Shown piece by piece: positions 17,830 through 23,468 of a stretch of 33,556 nucleotides of DNA (positions are counted from its first letter, which is position 1; every line of letters begins with the position of its first letter). The DNA is taken from contig VEQL01000029.1 in assembly GCA_018883245.1 (NCBI GenBank), forward strand, positions 1 to 33,556, read 5' to 3'. Origin of the DNA: Chthoniobacterales bacterium (GTDB taxonomy: Bacteria > Verrucomicrobiota > Verrucomicrobiia > Chthoniobacterales > JACTMZ01). A program made the translations under genes and the position numbers. The notes under the pieces were generated by a model. It was not told the DNA's origin, did not search any database, and saw only the letters and a program-made list of their open reading frames with translations.

Positions 17830-18594
17830 ATGATCCCGATCAAGAACGAGCGCGAGATCGAGGCAATGCGCAAAGCCTGCCGGGTCGCGGCCGAAGTCTT
17901 GGACAAATTGGAAAATCTCGTCACGCCGGGCATGGCGACCCGCGACATCGACGAAGCTTGCGCCGATTTCATCGCCGAGGCCGGGGCCAAAAGCGCCTTT
18001 CTCGGCTACCGCAAATTCCCCGGCAACCTGTGCGTCTCCGTCAACGAAGAGGTCGTGCATGGCATCGGCGGCGACCGGCGCCTCGCCTACGGGGACATCC
18101 TCAAACTCGATGTCGGCATCGTCAAAGACGGATGGATCGGCGACAACGCCACCACCATACGTCTCGGTGTCGTGCCTCCCGCGGTGGATGGACTCGTCGA
18201 GCACACGGCACGCATCCTCCACGACGTCATCCCGCACGTCAGGCCCGGCAAACGGGTGGGGGACATTTCCGCTTTTATCGAACAAGCCGCCTTGGCCCAT
18301 GGCTATTCCGTGGTCCGCGAATTCGTCGGTCACGGGGTCGGACGAAAACTCCACGAAGAGCCCCAGATCCCGAACTACGGCAAGCCCGGCCGGGGTCCCA
18401 AGCTCAAACCCGGCATGACCTTGGCCATCGAGCCGATGATCAACCTCGGGGCCAGCGCCGTGCGCGTGCTGGAGGACAAATGGACCGTAGTCACGGCCGA
18501 CGGCCTGCCCTCGGCGCATTTTGAACACACTGTGCTGGTTACAAAAGATCAACCAGAAGTTTTGACATGGCGAAAAAAGACGCTATTGAAGTAG
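17830..18594 (+). CDS. map: Methionine aminopeptidase, type I
   Basis: The enzyme removes the initiator methionine from nascent proteins. All five metal ligands are visible: Asp94 (LKLDVGIV), Asp105 (GDNATT), His168 ([12 protein letters not shown]), Glu201 (AIEPMI) and Glu232 (HFEHTV), each three residues lower than in the E. coli enzyme. The ATG at 17830 ([16 protein letters not shown]) fits the family start and gives 254 residues; a GTG ten codons upstream is in frame but less likely. Its last 28 bases overlap the start of infA, which is much more than the 1-4 base overlaps seen elsewhere in this operon. Confidence 0.95.
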   Translation: MIPIKNEREIEAMRKACRVAAEVLDKLENLVTPGMATRDIDEACADFIAEAGAKSAFLGYRKFPGNLCVSVNEEVVHGIGGDRRLAYGDILKLDVGIVKDGWIGDNATTIRLGVVPPAVDGLVEHTARILHDVIPHVRPGKRVGDISAFIEQAALAHGYSVVREFVGHGVGRKLHEEPQIPNYGKPGRGPKLKPGMTLAIEPMINLGASAVRVLEDKWTVVTADGLPSAHFEHTVLVTKDQPEVLTWRKKTLLK

Positions 18595-18785
18595 AAGGCA
18601 AGGTTGTCGAGTTGTTGCCGAATACGATGTTCCGGGTGGAATTGCCAAACGGACACCGTATCCTCGCACACATCTCGGGCAAGATGCGCCTGCACTTCAT
18701 TCGCATTTTGCCGGGTGATTCGGTCATGCTGGAGTTGTCTCCTTATGACTTGAGCAAGGGACGCATCACCTACCGCAAGAAATAA
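18567..18785 (+). CDS. infA: Translation initiation factor IF-1
   Basis: The 72-residue OB-fold protein contains [44 protein letters not shown] and [18 protein letters not shown], matching IF-1 over its whole length. IF-1 blocks the A site during initiation. The ATG lies inside the end of map; starting any later would lose the conserved [12 protein letters not shown]-terminus. Confidence 0.97.
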   Translation: MAKKDAIEVEGKVVELLPNTMFRVELPNGHRILAHISGKMRLHFIRILPGDSVMLELSPYDLSKGRITYRKK

Positions 18786-18798
18786 AAGGACCAAACCG

Positions 18799-18912
18799 AT
18801 GAAAGTAAGAGCTTCAGTCAAGCGCCTCTGCGAGAGCTGCCGGATCATCCGGCGGAACAACGTCGTGCGCGTTGTTTGCAAAAACCCACGCCACAAACAA
18901 AGACAAGGATAA
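18799..18912 (+). CDS. rpmJ: Large ribosomal subunit protein L36 (zinc-binding form)
   Basis: A 37-residue protein, [17 protein letters not shown] followed by [20 protein letters not shown]. The zinc ligands of the C+ form of L36 are all present: Cys11, Cys14, Cys27 and His32. It lies 13 bases after infA and seven before rpsM, the usual place. Too short for most automatic calls. Confidence 0.95.
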   Translation: MKVRASVKRLCESCRIIRRNNVVRVVCKNPRHKQRQG

Positions 18913-18919
18913 CACGCTT

Positions 18920-19315
18920 ATGCCACGCCTCCTCGGGGTGGAAATTCCGCCCAATAAACGTATCGAAGCATCCCTGCCGTATATTTACGGCATCGGGCCG
19001 ACCGTCGCCAAACGCGTCCTCGCCGAAGCTTCCATCGACCCCAACCTCCGCGCCAAAGATCTCTCGCCCGAGCAGATCTCGCAGATTGTCCACGTCATCA
19101 CCAGCAACGGCATCCTCATCGAGGGTGACCTCCGCCGCGAATTGCAGGGCAACCTCAAGCGCCTGCAGGCGATCAACTGTTACCGCGGCATACGTCACCG
19201 CCGCGGCCTGCCCGTGCGCGGGCAGCGCACCTCGACCAACGCCCGCACCCGCAAGGGGCCGCGCAAGACGGTCGGCGTGCAGAAGAACCCGGACGCCAAG
19301 GCCGGCAAAGTCTAA
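18920..19315 (+). CDS. rpsM: Small ribosomal subunit protein S13
   Basis: The 131-residue S13 begins [26 protein letters not shown] and ends with [23 protein letters not shown] followed by about a dozen extra residues. The C-terminal basic tail reaches into the P site. The start at 18920 is supported by AAGGAT upstream and by the family N-terminus; earlier in-frame starts overlap rpmJ. Confidence 0.97.
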   Translation: MPRLLGVEIPPNKRIEASLPYIYGIGPTVAKRVLAEASIDPNLRAKDLSPEQISQIVHVITSNGILIEGDLRRELQGNLKRLQAINCYRGIRHRRGLPVRGQRTSTNARTRKGPRKTVGVQKNPDAKAGKV

Positions 19316-19327
19316 GCCCCACGTAAA

Positions 19328-19972
19328 ATGAGCGAAGAAACCAACAACGAATCGCAGGACGCCAAGCGGAAGGAAGAAACCGCCGAGCATCATCCCGAGG
19401 CGCCCGAGACCAAAGCTGTCGAGGCCAAGGAAGCCGCTGCCGCCGAGGCGAAGCCCGCCGAGAAAAAGGCCGCCAAGCCGAAAGCCACCAAGGGCAAAAC
19501 AGCGAAGAAAAAAGAAGGCGAAGCCAAAGCCGCCGAAGCCGCCGCGCCCCAGTCGGGCGACGACATTCTTTCTCTCGACGCACCCGTCGCTCCGCCCAAG
19601 ATCGTCAAGGCCAAGGGCAGCAAGAACGTCACCCAAGGCATTGCCCACGTGCTGGCCACCTTCAACAACACCATCGTCAGCATCACCGACCCGCGCGGCT
19701 CCGTCCTCGGGGCGTCCAGCGCCGGCAAAGTCGGCTTCAAAGGCTCGCGCAAAAGCACGGCCTACGCCGCACAGCTCGTGGCGCAGGATGCGGCGCGCCA
19801 AGCCATGGGGCACGGACTCAAGGAAGTTGAAGTTCGTGTCAAAGGTCCCGGTGCCGGACGCGAATCCGCCATCCGCGCGCTGCAAGCCATCGGCCTCGAA
19901 ATCACTGTCATCAAGGACGTCACACCCGTTCCCCACAACGGCTGCCGTCCGCCGAAAGCCCGCCGCGTGTAA
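19328..19972 (+). CDS. rpsK: Small ribosomal subunit protein S11 with an 85-residue N-terminal extension
   Basis: The C-terminal 125 residues are a standard S11: [43 protein letters not shown] and [17 protein letters not shown]. Ahead of this lies an extra region of about 85 residues, first acidic ([21 protein letters not shown]) and then Ala/Lys/Glu repeats such as [20 protein letters not shown], giving 214 residues in place of 129. Within the core the first possible alternative start would cut into conserved S11 residues, so the extension is probably translated. Its low-complexity, charged make-up suggests a disordered arm on the platform of the 30S. Confidence 0.93.
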   Translation: MSEETNNESQDAKRKEETAEHHPEAPETKAVEAKEAAAAEAKPAEKKAAKPKATKGKTAKKKEGEAKAAEAAAPQSGDDILSLDAPVAPPKIVKAKGSKNVTQGIAHVLATFNNTIVSITDPRGSVLGASSAGKVGFKGSRKSTAYAAQLVAQDAARQAMGHGLKEVEVRVKGPGAGRESAIRALQAIGLEITVIKDVTPVPHNGCRPPKARRV

Positions 19973-19981
19973 TGCCCTGGC

Positions 19982-19996
19982 TGAAAACTGAACACT
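19982..19996 (+). repeat. 15-base dispersed repeat, copy 1 (between rpsK and rpsD)
   Basis: TGAAAACTGAACACT occurs here and, inverted, at 32442-32456. The surrounding bases (CTTCAAACTGTAAACT) look like further degenerate copies of the same AAACTG unit. Both copies lie in spacers just downstream of a coding region. Confidence 0.5.
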
Positions 19997-20016
19997 TCAA
20001 ACTGTAAACTCTTCCT

Positions 20017-20628
20017 ATGGCACGTCACACCGGACCCAAGACCAAATTGAGCCGCCGCTTCGGCGTATTTCTCGTCGGCTCGCCCAAGCATTTCGAGCGC
20101 CGCAGCTACCCGCCCGGCATGCACGGACAAAAAGGCATGCGCCGCAAGACCTCGGAATACGGCCTTGCCCTTGCCGAGAAGCAAAAGCTCAAAGCGCAAT
20201 ACGGCGTGCTCGAGCGCCAATTCCGCCGCTACTTCGAAACCGCGCTCTCCCGCCGCGGCATCACCGGCGAAACGCTCCTGCAACTGCTCGAAACCCGTCT
20301 CGACAACATCGTTTACCGGCTCGGCTTCGCCCGCACCCGCACCGCCGCGCGCCAGATGGTTTCGCACGGCCATGTGAAGGTCAACGGGCGCAAGTGCGAC
20401 ATCTCGTCGTCCAACCTCAAGCCCGGTGATGTGGTCGCGATCAAGGACTCACCCAAGCCCCGTGCCTTGGCTGCGCGCCAGATGGAAGCCACGCAGATCC
20501 GCACCGTGCCCGATTGGCTCGTCGTCGATCGCGACAACTTCAGCGGCACCGTCTCGCGCATCCCGACCCGCGACGAAATCGCCCCGGTCGTCAACGAGCA
20601 GCTCGTCGTCGAACTCTACTCGCGCTAA
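20017..20628 (+). CDS. rpsD: Small ribosomal subunit protein S4
   Basis: A 203-residue S4 (MARHTGPKTKLSRRFGV, RRSYPPGMHGQKGMRRK, and the S4 RNA-binding domain ETRLDNIVYRLGFARTRTAARQMVSHGHVKVNG). The four cysteines that bind zinc in the C+ form are absent, so this is the C- form. It is the last gene of the superoperon: a strong terminator begins 24 bases after its stop codon, and neither rpoA nor rplQ follows. The 44-base gap before it carries a sequence that recurs near 32442. Confidence 0.97.
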   Translation: MARHTGPKTKLSRRFGVFLVGSPKHFERRSYPPGMHGQKGMRRKTSEYGLALAEKQKLKAQYGVLERQFRRYFETALSRRGITGETLLQLLETRLDNIVYRLGFARTRTAARQMVSHGHVKVNGRKCDISSSNLKPGDVVAIKDSPKPRALAARQMEATQIRTVPDWLVVDRDNFSGTVSRIPTRDEIAPVVNEQLVVELYSR

Positions 20629-20651
20629 GAAGGAAAAACTTTCTTCCTCGC

Positions 20652-20685
20652 AAACGCCGTCCCGCCCGCGCAGGACGGCGTTTTT
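20652..20685 (+). terminator. Strong intrinsic terminator closing the ribosomal superoperon
   Basis: AAACGCCGTCC (20652-20662) pairs with GGACGGCGTTT (20673-20683) around a ten-base loop, and five T residues (20681-20685) follow the GC-rich stem. It ends the gene run at rpsD. Confidence 0.85.
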
Positions 20686-20892
20686 CTTTGCAGAAGCGGA
20701 TTCCTGTTCGCCATGGCCCTGCCCGAGAGGGTTGCGGCGCTTTTCTTCCGTGGCTGCGTCGCGGCGCCCGGGACTGTATCGCAGAGGATACAGCCGCTTC
20801 GCTTGCGCCTTGCGAGATATTGGCGGACTTTTTTTGGTGTGGATGCCGTTTTGACGTCGGCAAAGTGAGTCAGTGCTCTTGGCTCGCTTGGC
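20686..20892. other. Non-coding spacer with a palindrome
   Basis: No convincing gene is seen between the rpsD terminator and the toxin gene. The spacer holds a perfect 7-bp hairpin, CTGTATC (20774-20780) with GATACAG (20787-20793), in a GC-rich surrounding that includes GCGGCGCC and CCGCTTCGCTTGCGCC. This has the look of a REP-like extragenic palindrome, but only one copy is in the window. Confidence 0.4.
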
Positions 20893-21159
20893 TCAGCGAC
20901 CGAGTGTGTTCAAATATCGCTCATACTCGTCGTGTGGGCCGATCCAAAACCAAACCAGCCCCGCCGACGAGTCATAGGCCAAGACCCGGAAGTCCAAACC
21001 AACACGCGCCGACCACAGGCGTCCGGCCTTCTTCAGTTGCAAAGAGGGATGCCGTGGATCGTGCTTGAGCAGTTCGAAATTCTTATCGGCCAGCGCTTTG
21101 ATCTTCTTGGGAAGGCGATCATAGTGCTCCCAGAAGGATTTCCGTGCGAGGTGCTTCAC
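20893..21159 (-). CDS. RelE/ParE-superfamily toxin
   Basis: An 88-residue basic protein with the RelE/ParE plan: helical start (FWEHYDRLPKKIKALADKNFELL), HDPRHPSLQLKKAGRLWSARVGLDFRVLAYD across the beta sheet, and the end VWFWIGPHDEYERYL. Such toxins cut mRNA on the ribosome (RelE type) or poison gyrase (ParE type). The catalytic set of RelE cannot be confirmed by eye, so the target is left open. Its start overlaps the end of the antitoxin-like gene by four bases in ATGA, the standard antitoxin-first order. Confidence 0.75.
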   Translation of the reverse strand: MKHLARKSFWEHYDRLPKKIKALADKNFELLKHDPRHPSLQLKKAGRLWSARVGLDFRVLAYDSSAGLVWFWIGPHDEYERYLNTLGR

Positions 21160-21353
21160 AGCGGACGGATCTCGCCGCGCTTCAGCTCCTCATCGATTTC
21201 GGCGAACACTGCGTCGAACTTTCCGTCCTCCGCGTCACGGCCGATCTGCTGGTCCCAAGCGTCGGCACGAAACTTCTCGAACCACGCCGAAAAACGAGCG
21301 AACTGATCCCGCTCCAGCTTGGCTACTTCCTGCTCGATTTGTTCGACGCTCAT
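21156..21353 (-). CDS. Antitoxin partner of the RelE/ParE-like toxin
   Basis: A 65-residue acidic protein: MSVEQIEQEVAKLERDQFARF, a tryptophan-containing segment (AWFEKFRADAWDQQIGRDAEDGK) and an acidic end (AEIDEELKRGEIRPL). This is a familiar form of small antitoxin that wraps round its toxin with helices and a short C-terminal strand. The ATG at 21353 is chosen because family members begin MxVEQIE; an in-frame ATG ten codons upstream is possible. No strong ribosome binding site is seen for either. Confidence 0.7.
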   Translation of the reverse strand: MSVEQIEQEVAKLERDQFARFSAWFEKFRADAWDQQIGRDAEDGKFDAVFAEIDEELKRGEIRPL

Positions 21354-21415
21354 CGAAGGAGGATAGCGTGCGGGCGCATGCATCGCAAACTTGGATTCGG
21401 AGTGATGGCTCTCAC

Positions 21416-21472
21416 CAAGGCACGGAGAGCACGGAGTCTTTGTCGGTTTTCCTCAGCGCTCTCTGCGCCTCT
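21416..21472. repeat. Imperfect inverted repeat of the GGCACGGAGAGCACGGAG type
   Basis: The 21-base left arm (21416-21436, CAAGGCACGGAGAGCACGGAG) and the right arm (21452-21472) match as an inverted repeat at 17 of 21 positions, with a 15-base loop. It stands alone in the gap between the antitoxin gene and the next gene on the - strand. Similar intergenic palindromes seem common in environmental Verrucomicrobia and Planctomycetes; that comparison is from memory. Confidence 0.55.
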
Positions 21473-21504
21473 GTGAGATTGACTGGCTTCCGAACGCCGT
21501 CATT

Positions 21505-22266
21505 TCACTCGACCGGATTGTCTGCAACGAGACGCGGTTGCCAGAGTTTGAGCGTTTGCATGAAGAGATCCCACGTCTGCGGTGACATAGGGTAGGGGAT
21601 GGTGGCGAATTTTCCGTCTTCGAGCGGGATGGTGAAGACATTGCCGGGAGCGGAGGTGGTTGTCGGCGGCACGGTGCGCATGGTCGCGTAGCGCTGGACG
21701 GTTTGGCCAAATGTCTCACTCTCGGTCGCAGCCGGTGCCGCCGCGAATGCTGGCGTCTCGCTGCCCAAGCCTGCGAACTCCACCGTGGCGCGGAAGTCGG
21801 CGATCATGCCGTCCACTTGGTGCGCGTTGAAGTTGCGCTCGCGCACGAGGTAGGCACGGATGAGCGAGTCCGAAGGCAGTTCCGGACCGAACCTCGTCCA
21901 CAGCGCTTCATAGATCACCGGCATCAGCGCGGCCTTGCGCAGGGCTTCGTTGCGTTCGGGTGATTCCTTGGGCAGGACGAGAAGATCTTTGGCCAGATTG
22001 GTGACCCGGTAGCTTTTGCCCGCACCCTTGGCGCCCTCCAATTCCTCGAGTAATTCGAATTTCTTCAAGGCGGCGAGGCGCACGTTGAGAGAGCTGCCGC
22101 CGGCTTTCATGCCCACTGCCTCGCCGACGGCCTCGACGGGGGCGGCATGCCCTTGGAAGTTGCGGAAAATAATGGCCAATATTTCCATGGCCTGGGGCAA
22201 GCCAATGGCCGGATAGGCCGGGCTGCGGGTGCGTTTCACGTTGGCAGGGTTGGTCTCCATAGGCAT
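21505..22266 (-). CDS. Conserved protein with a winged-helix-like N-terminus, unknown function
   Basis: A 253-residue soluble protein. Residues 14 to about 100 (RSPAYPAIGLPQAMEILAII, then VEAVGEAVGMKAGGSSLNVRLAALKKFELLEE and YRVTNLAKDLLVLP) have the rhythm of a winged helix-turn-helix. A middle part holds ALWTRFGPELPSDSLIRAYLVRERNFN. The chain closes with a Thr/Ala linker and a short domain FTIPLEDGKFATIPYPMSPQTWDLFMQTLKLW. This arrangement recalls a widespread uncharacterised family starting RSPAYPAIDL. It is divergent from the heptad-repeat gene and shares the A/T-rich intergenic region with it, so it may regulate that gene and itself; this is inference. Two start codons (22266 and 22260) are possible. 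Confidence 0.75.
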   Translation of the reverse strand: MPMETNPANVKRTRSPAYPAIGLPQAMEILAIIFRNFQGHAAPVEAVGEAVGMKAGGSSLNVRLAALKKFELLEELEGAKGAGKSYRVTNLAKDLLVLPKESPERNEALRKAALMPVIYEALWTRFGPELPSDSLIRAYLVRERNFNAHQVDGMIADFRATVEFAGLGSETPAFAAAPAATESETFGQTVQRYATMRTVPPTTTSAPGNVFTIPLEDGKFATIPYPMSPQTWDLFMQTLKLWQPRLVADNPVE

Positions 22267-22276
22267 TAAAGCGCCC

Positions 22277-22305
22277 TAATTTGCTCCAAATTGGACTTTT
22301 GTCAA
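22277..22305 (-). promoter_or_regulatory. Possible promoter and operator of the winged-helix-like gene
   Basis: On the - strand TTGACA (complement of 22300-22305) is an exact -35 hexamer; 17 bases on there is only a poor -10 (AAATTA). The spacer holds CCAAATTGG (22286-22294), a palindrome with an odd centre base that could be a repressor operator. The start codon would lie only about ten bases downstream of the -10. Confidence 0.35.
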
Positions 22306-22360
22306 ATTAAAAAGGTTAATAATTTTTGCTAACCGCCCGAAGCCGCTTGAAATGGGGGAG

Positions 22361-22389
22361 TTGACATCTTGGTCAAAACACTGTATTTA
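22361..22389 (+). promoter_or_regulatory. Consensus-like promoter for a leaderless transcript
   Basis: TTGACA (22361-22366) is followed after exactly 17 bases by TATTTA (22384-22389), with TG just before it. The next ATG in the open frame begins eight bases after the -10, so the transcript would start at, or within a base or two of, the start codon at 22397. Confidence 0.6.
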
Positions 22390-22396
22390 TTCCCAC

Positions 22397-22768
22397 ATGA
22401 GAAACAACTCTGATTCGGAGACATCGCCATTATTTATGTCGATTTACGACCTTACAAAGGTTTGCACAAGCTTCGTGGTGGCTCCCACGAAGCAGGTGCG
22501 GCCAGCAACAAGCCTTGTGCAGTCAGCAACAAACGATGTTGCGTCACGCACAAAGTATGTGGTGGCCCCCACGAAGCTTGTGGAGCCAGCAACAAGCCAT
22601 GTTGCCAGTCCCACGAAATATGTTGCTGAGCGCACCAACCATGTGGGGCCAGCAACAGATTATGTGGTGGCCCCCACCAAGTCCGTTTTGGTCTTTATCG
22701 TGGCCAAAAAAAGCCATTCAAAGAGAAAAGTAAAAAATTTTGAACGAAGACGCAACAAAAGCGTCTAA
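22397..22768 (+). CDS. Heptad-repeat protein of unknown function, probably leaderless
   Basis: The 123 residues have three parts: a polar start (MRNNSDSETSPLFMSIYDLTK), ten perfect 7-residue units (27-96) and a basic tail (KKSHSKRKVKNFERRRNKSV). The units follow V-x-x-x-T-x-x, for example VVAPTKQ, VRPATSL, VASRTKY, VEPATSH, VGPATDY; position 1 is always Val and position 5 always Thr. There is no signal peptide or known domain. The repeats contain Pro in many units, so a simple coiled coil is unlikely. The start at 22397 fits the promoter; ATGs at 22352 and 22436 are alternatives. The flanking DNA is richer in A/T than the neighbourhood, a possible sign of transfer. Whether the protein is made is not proven by sequence alone. 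Confidence 0.6.
   Translation: MRNNSDSETSPLFMSIYDLTKVCTSFVVAPTKQVRPATSLVQSATNDVASRTKYVVAPTKLVEPATSHVASPTKYVAERTNHVGPATDYVVAPTKSVLVFIVAKKSHSKRKVKNFERRRNKSV
22475..22684 (+). repeat. Ten tandem 21-base units coding V-x-x-x-T-x-x
   Basis: The 210 bases fall into ten 21-base units, each beginning GT(G/T). Units 1-2 and units 5-6 are nearly identical at DNA level (GTGGTGGCxCCCACGAAGCxx then GTGxxGCCAGCAACAAGCCxT), 84 bases apart, and unit 10 returns to the unit-1 form, so a four-unit block has been duplicated. No unit breaks the frame. Confidence 0.9.
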
Positions 22769-22777
22769 ATTTGCATC

Positions 22778-22912
22778 ATGGACACAATATCCAAGCAAAA
22801 AGTTTTTAAGGATCGGGCAGACAGCATTGGCGCAAAACCAAACGGCTCGCAGGTCGAAAGTCGGCTCTCTGGCGCACCGGTCCTTAAGGGAAAGGAAAAA
22901 GGCAAGACATGA
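22778..22912 (+). CDS. Small basic protein coupled to the next gene
   Basis: A 44-residue ORF, MDTISKQKVFKDRADSIGAK then PNGSQVESRLSGAPVLKGKE and KGKT. It begins nine bases after the stop codon of the heptad-repeat gene and its TGA overlaps the ATG of the next gene (ATGA), the usual sign of translational coupling. It shows no known domain; Lys and Ser are common. It may be a real small gene or a leader that delivers ribosomes to the next gene. Confidence 0.45.
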   Translation: MDTISKQKVFKDRADSIGAKPNGSQVESRLSGAPVLKGKEKGKT

Positions 22913-23292
22913 TTAGCTTCTTGAAGAACCCGACGCGCATCGTGCGCAAGGTGGACGAAGTGGTCACGGCTTGGGAGACATTGGCTCCCACGGCGACTTT
23001 CGCGGGGATGACCCTCGCGGAGTTCCGCACCGCCGTCGAACCCTCGAAAGCCGAGCGCATCCGCACGGCCGAGCTGGAAGCCGAATTGTCCGGCGCCGCA
23101 GGGCGCCGCGCTCAGGCGGACCTCAACACCAACGAGAAATTGAAGTTGGTTGTTGCGGCCGTGAAGGGCGATCCTGCCCACGGGGAAAACTCCGCGCTTT
23201 ACCGCGCGATGGGTTACATCCCGTTGGGTGAGAGGGCATCCGGCTTGACCCGCAAGGCCGCTGCGGCCGAGGCGCCGGTCGGCAACAACTAA
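22909..23292 (+). CDS. Conserved hypothetical protein, helical
   Basis: The 127-residue product starts MISFLKNPTRIVRKVDEVV and continues AWETLAPTATFAGMTLAEFRTAVEPS, a Glu/Ala helix (AERIRTAELEAELSGAAGRRAQADL), then LKLVVAAVKGDPAHGENSALYRAMGYIPLGERASGLTRK. I recall very similar small proteins (AWETLAP.TFAGMTLA...GDP..GE...LYxAMGY...SERxSGLTRK) in Verrucomicrobia and Planctomycetes, with no assigned function. There is no signal peptide or membrane segment. It closes the + strand cluster begun by the heptad-repeat gene and is followed by two hairpins. Confidence 0.75.
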   Translation: MISFLKNPTRIVRKVDEVVTAWETLAPTATFAGMTLAEFRTAVEPSKAERIRTAELEAELSGAAGRRAQADLNTNEKLKLVVAAVKGDPAHGENSALYRAMGYIPLGERASGLTRKAAAAEAPVGNN

Positions 23293-23341
23293 AAGCAGAG
23301 AGGCGACCGGTTGATTTGAACCCTTCCGGTCGCCCCTGCTT
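23293..23341 (+). terminator. Long GC-rich hairpin after the conserved hypothetical gene
   Basis: GGCGACCGG (23302-23310) pairs with CCGGTCGCC (23325-23333), and the outer AAGCAG (23293-23298) with CTGCTT (23336-23341). There is no T run after it, so it may protect a 3' end or slow polymerase more than terminate on its own. Confidence 0.5.
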
Positions 23342-23373
23342 CGCGTAAACGAAAACCAAAAAACTTCAGTGTT

Positions 23374-23411
23374 CCACCGCGATGCCGCGCCGTCGCGGTG
23401 GTTTTCTTTTT
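23374..23411 (+). terminator. Intrinsic terminator between converging genes
   Basis: CCACCGCGA (23374-23382) pairs exactly with TCGCGGTGG (23393-23401) and TTTTCTTTTT follows. It ends the + strand transcript before it would run into hsdR, which comes from the other side. Confidence 0.85.
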
Positions 23412-23468
23412 GCGGATAATGTTCGCCGCGCCGAGGCTACCTCAAGGAAAAACGGCGGTAGGCGGACC

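Noticed and set aside
21384-21504. tRNA or small RNA gene in the gap beside the palindrome
   Set aside because: No cloverleaf, TTCGA loop or promoter-terminator pair could be recognised; the content is the inverted repeat.
22475-22684. CRISPR array
   Set aside because: The 21-base units are contiguous and degenerate, with no spacers of unique sequence and no cas genes; they are in-frame coding repeats.
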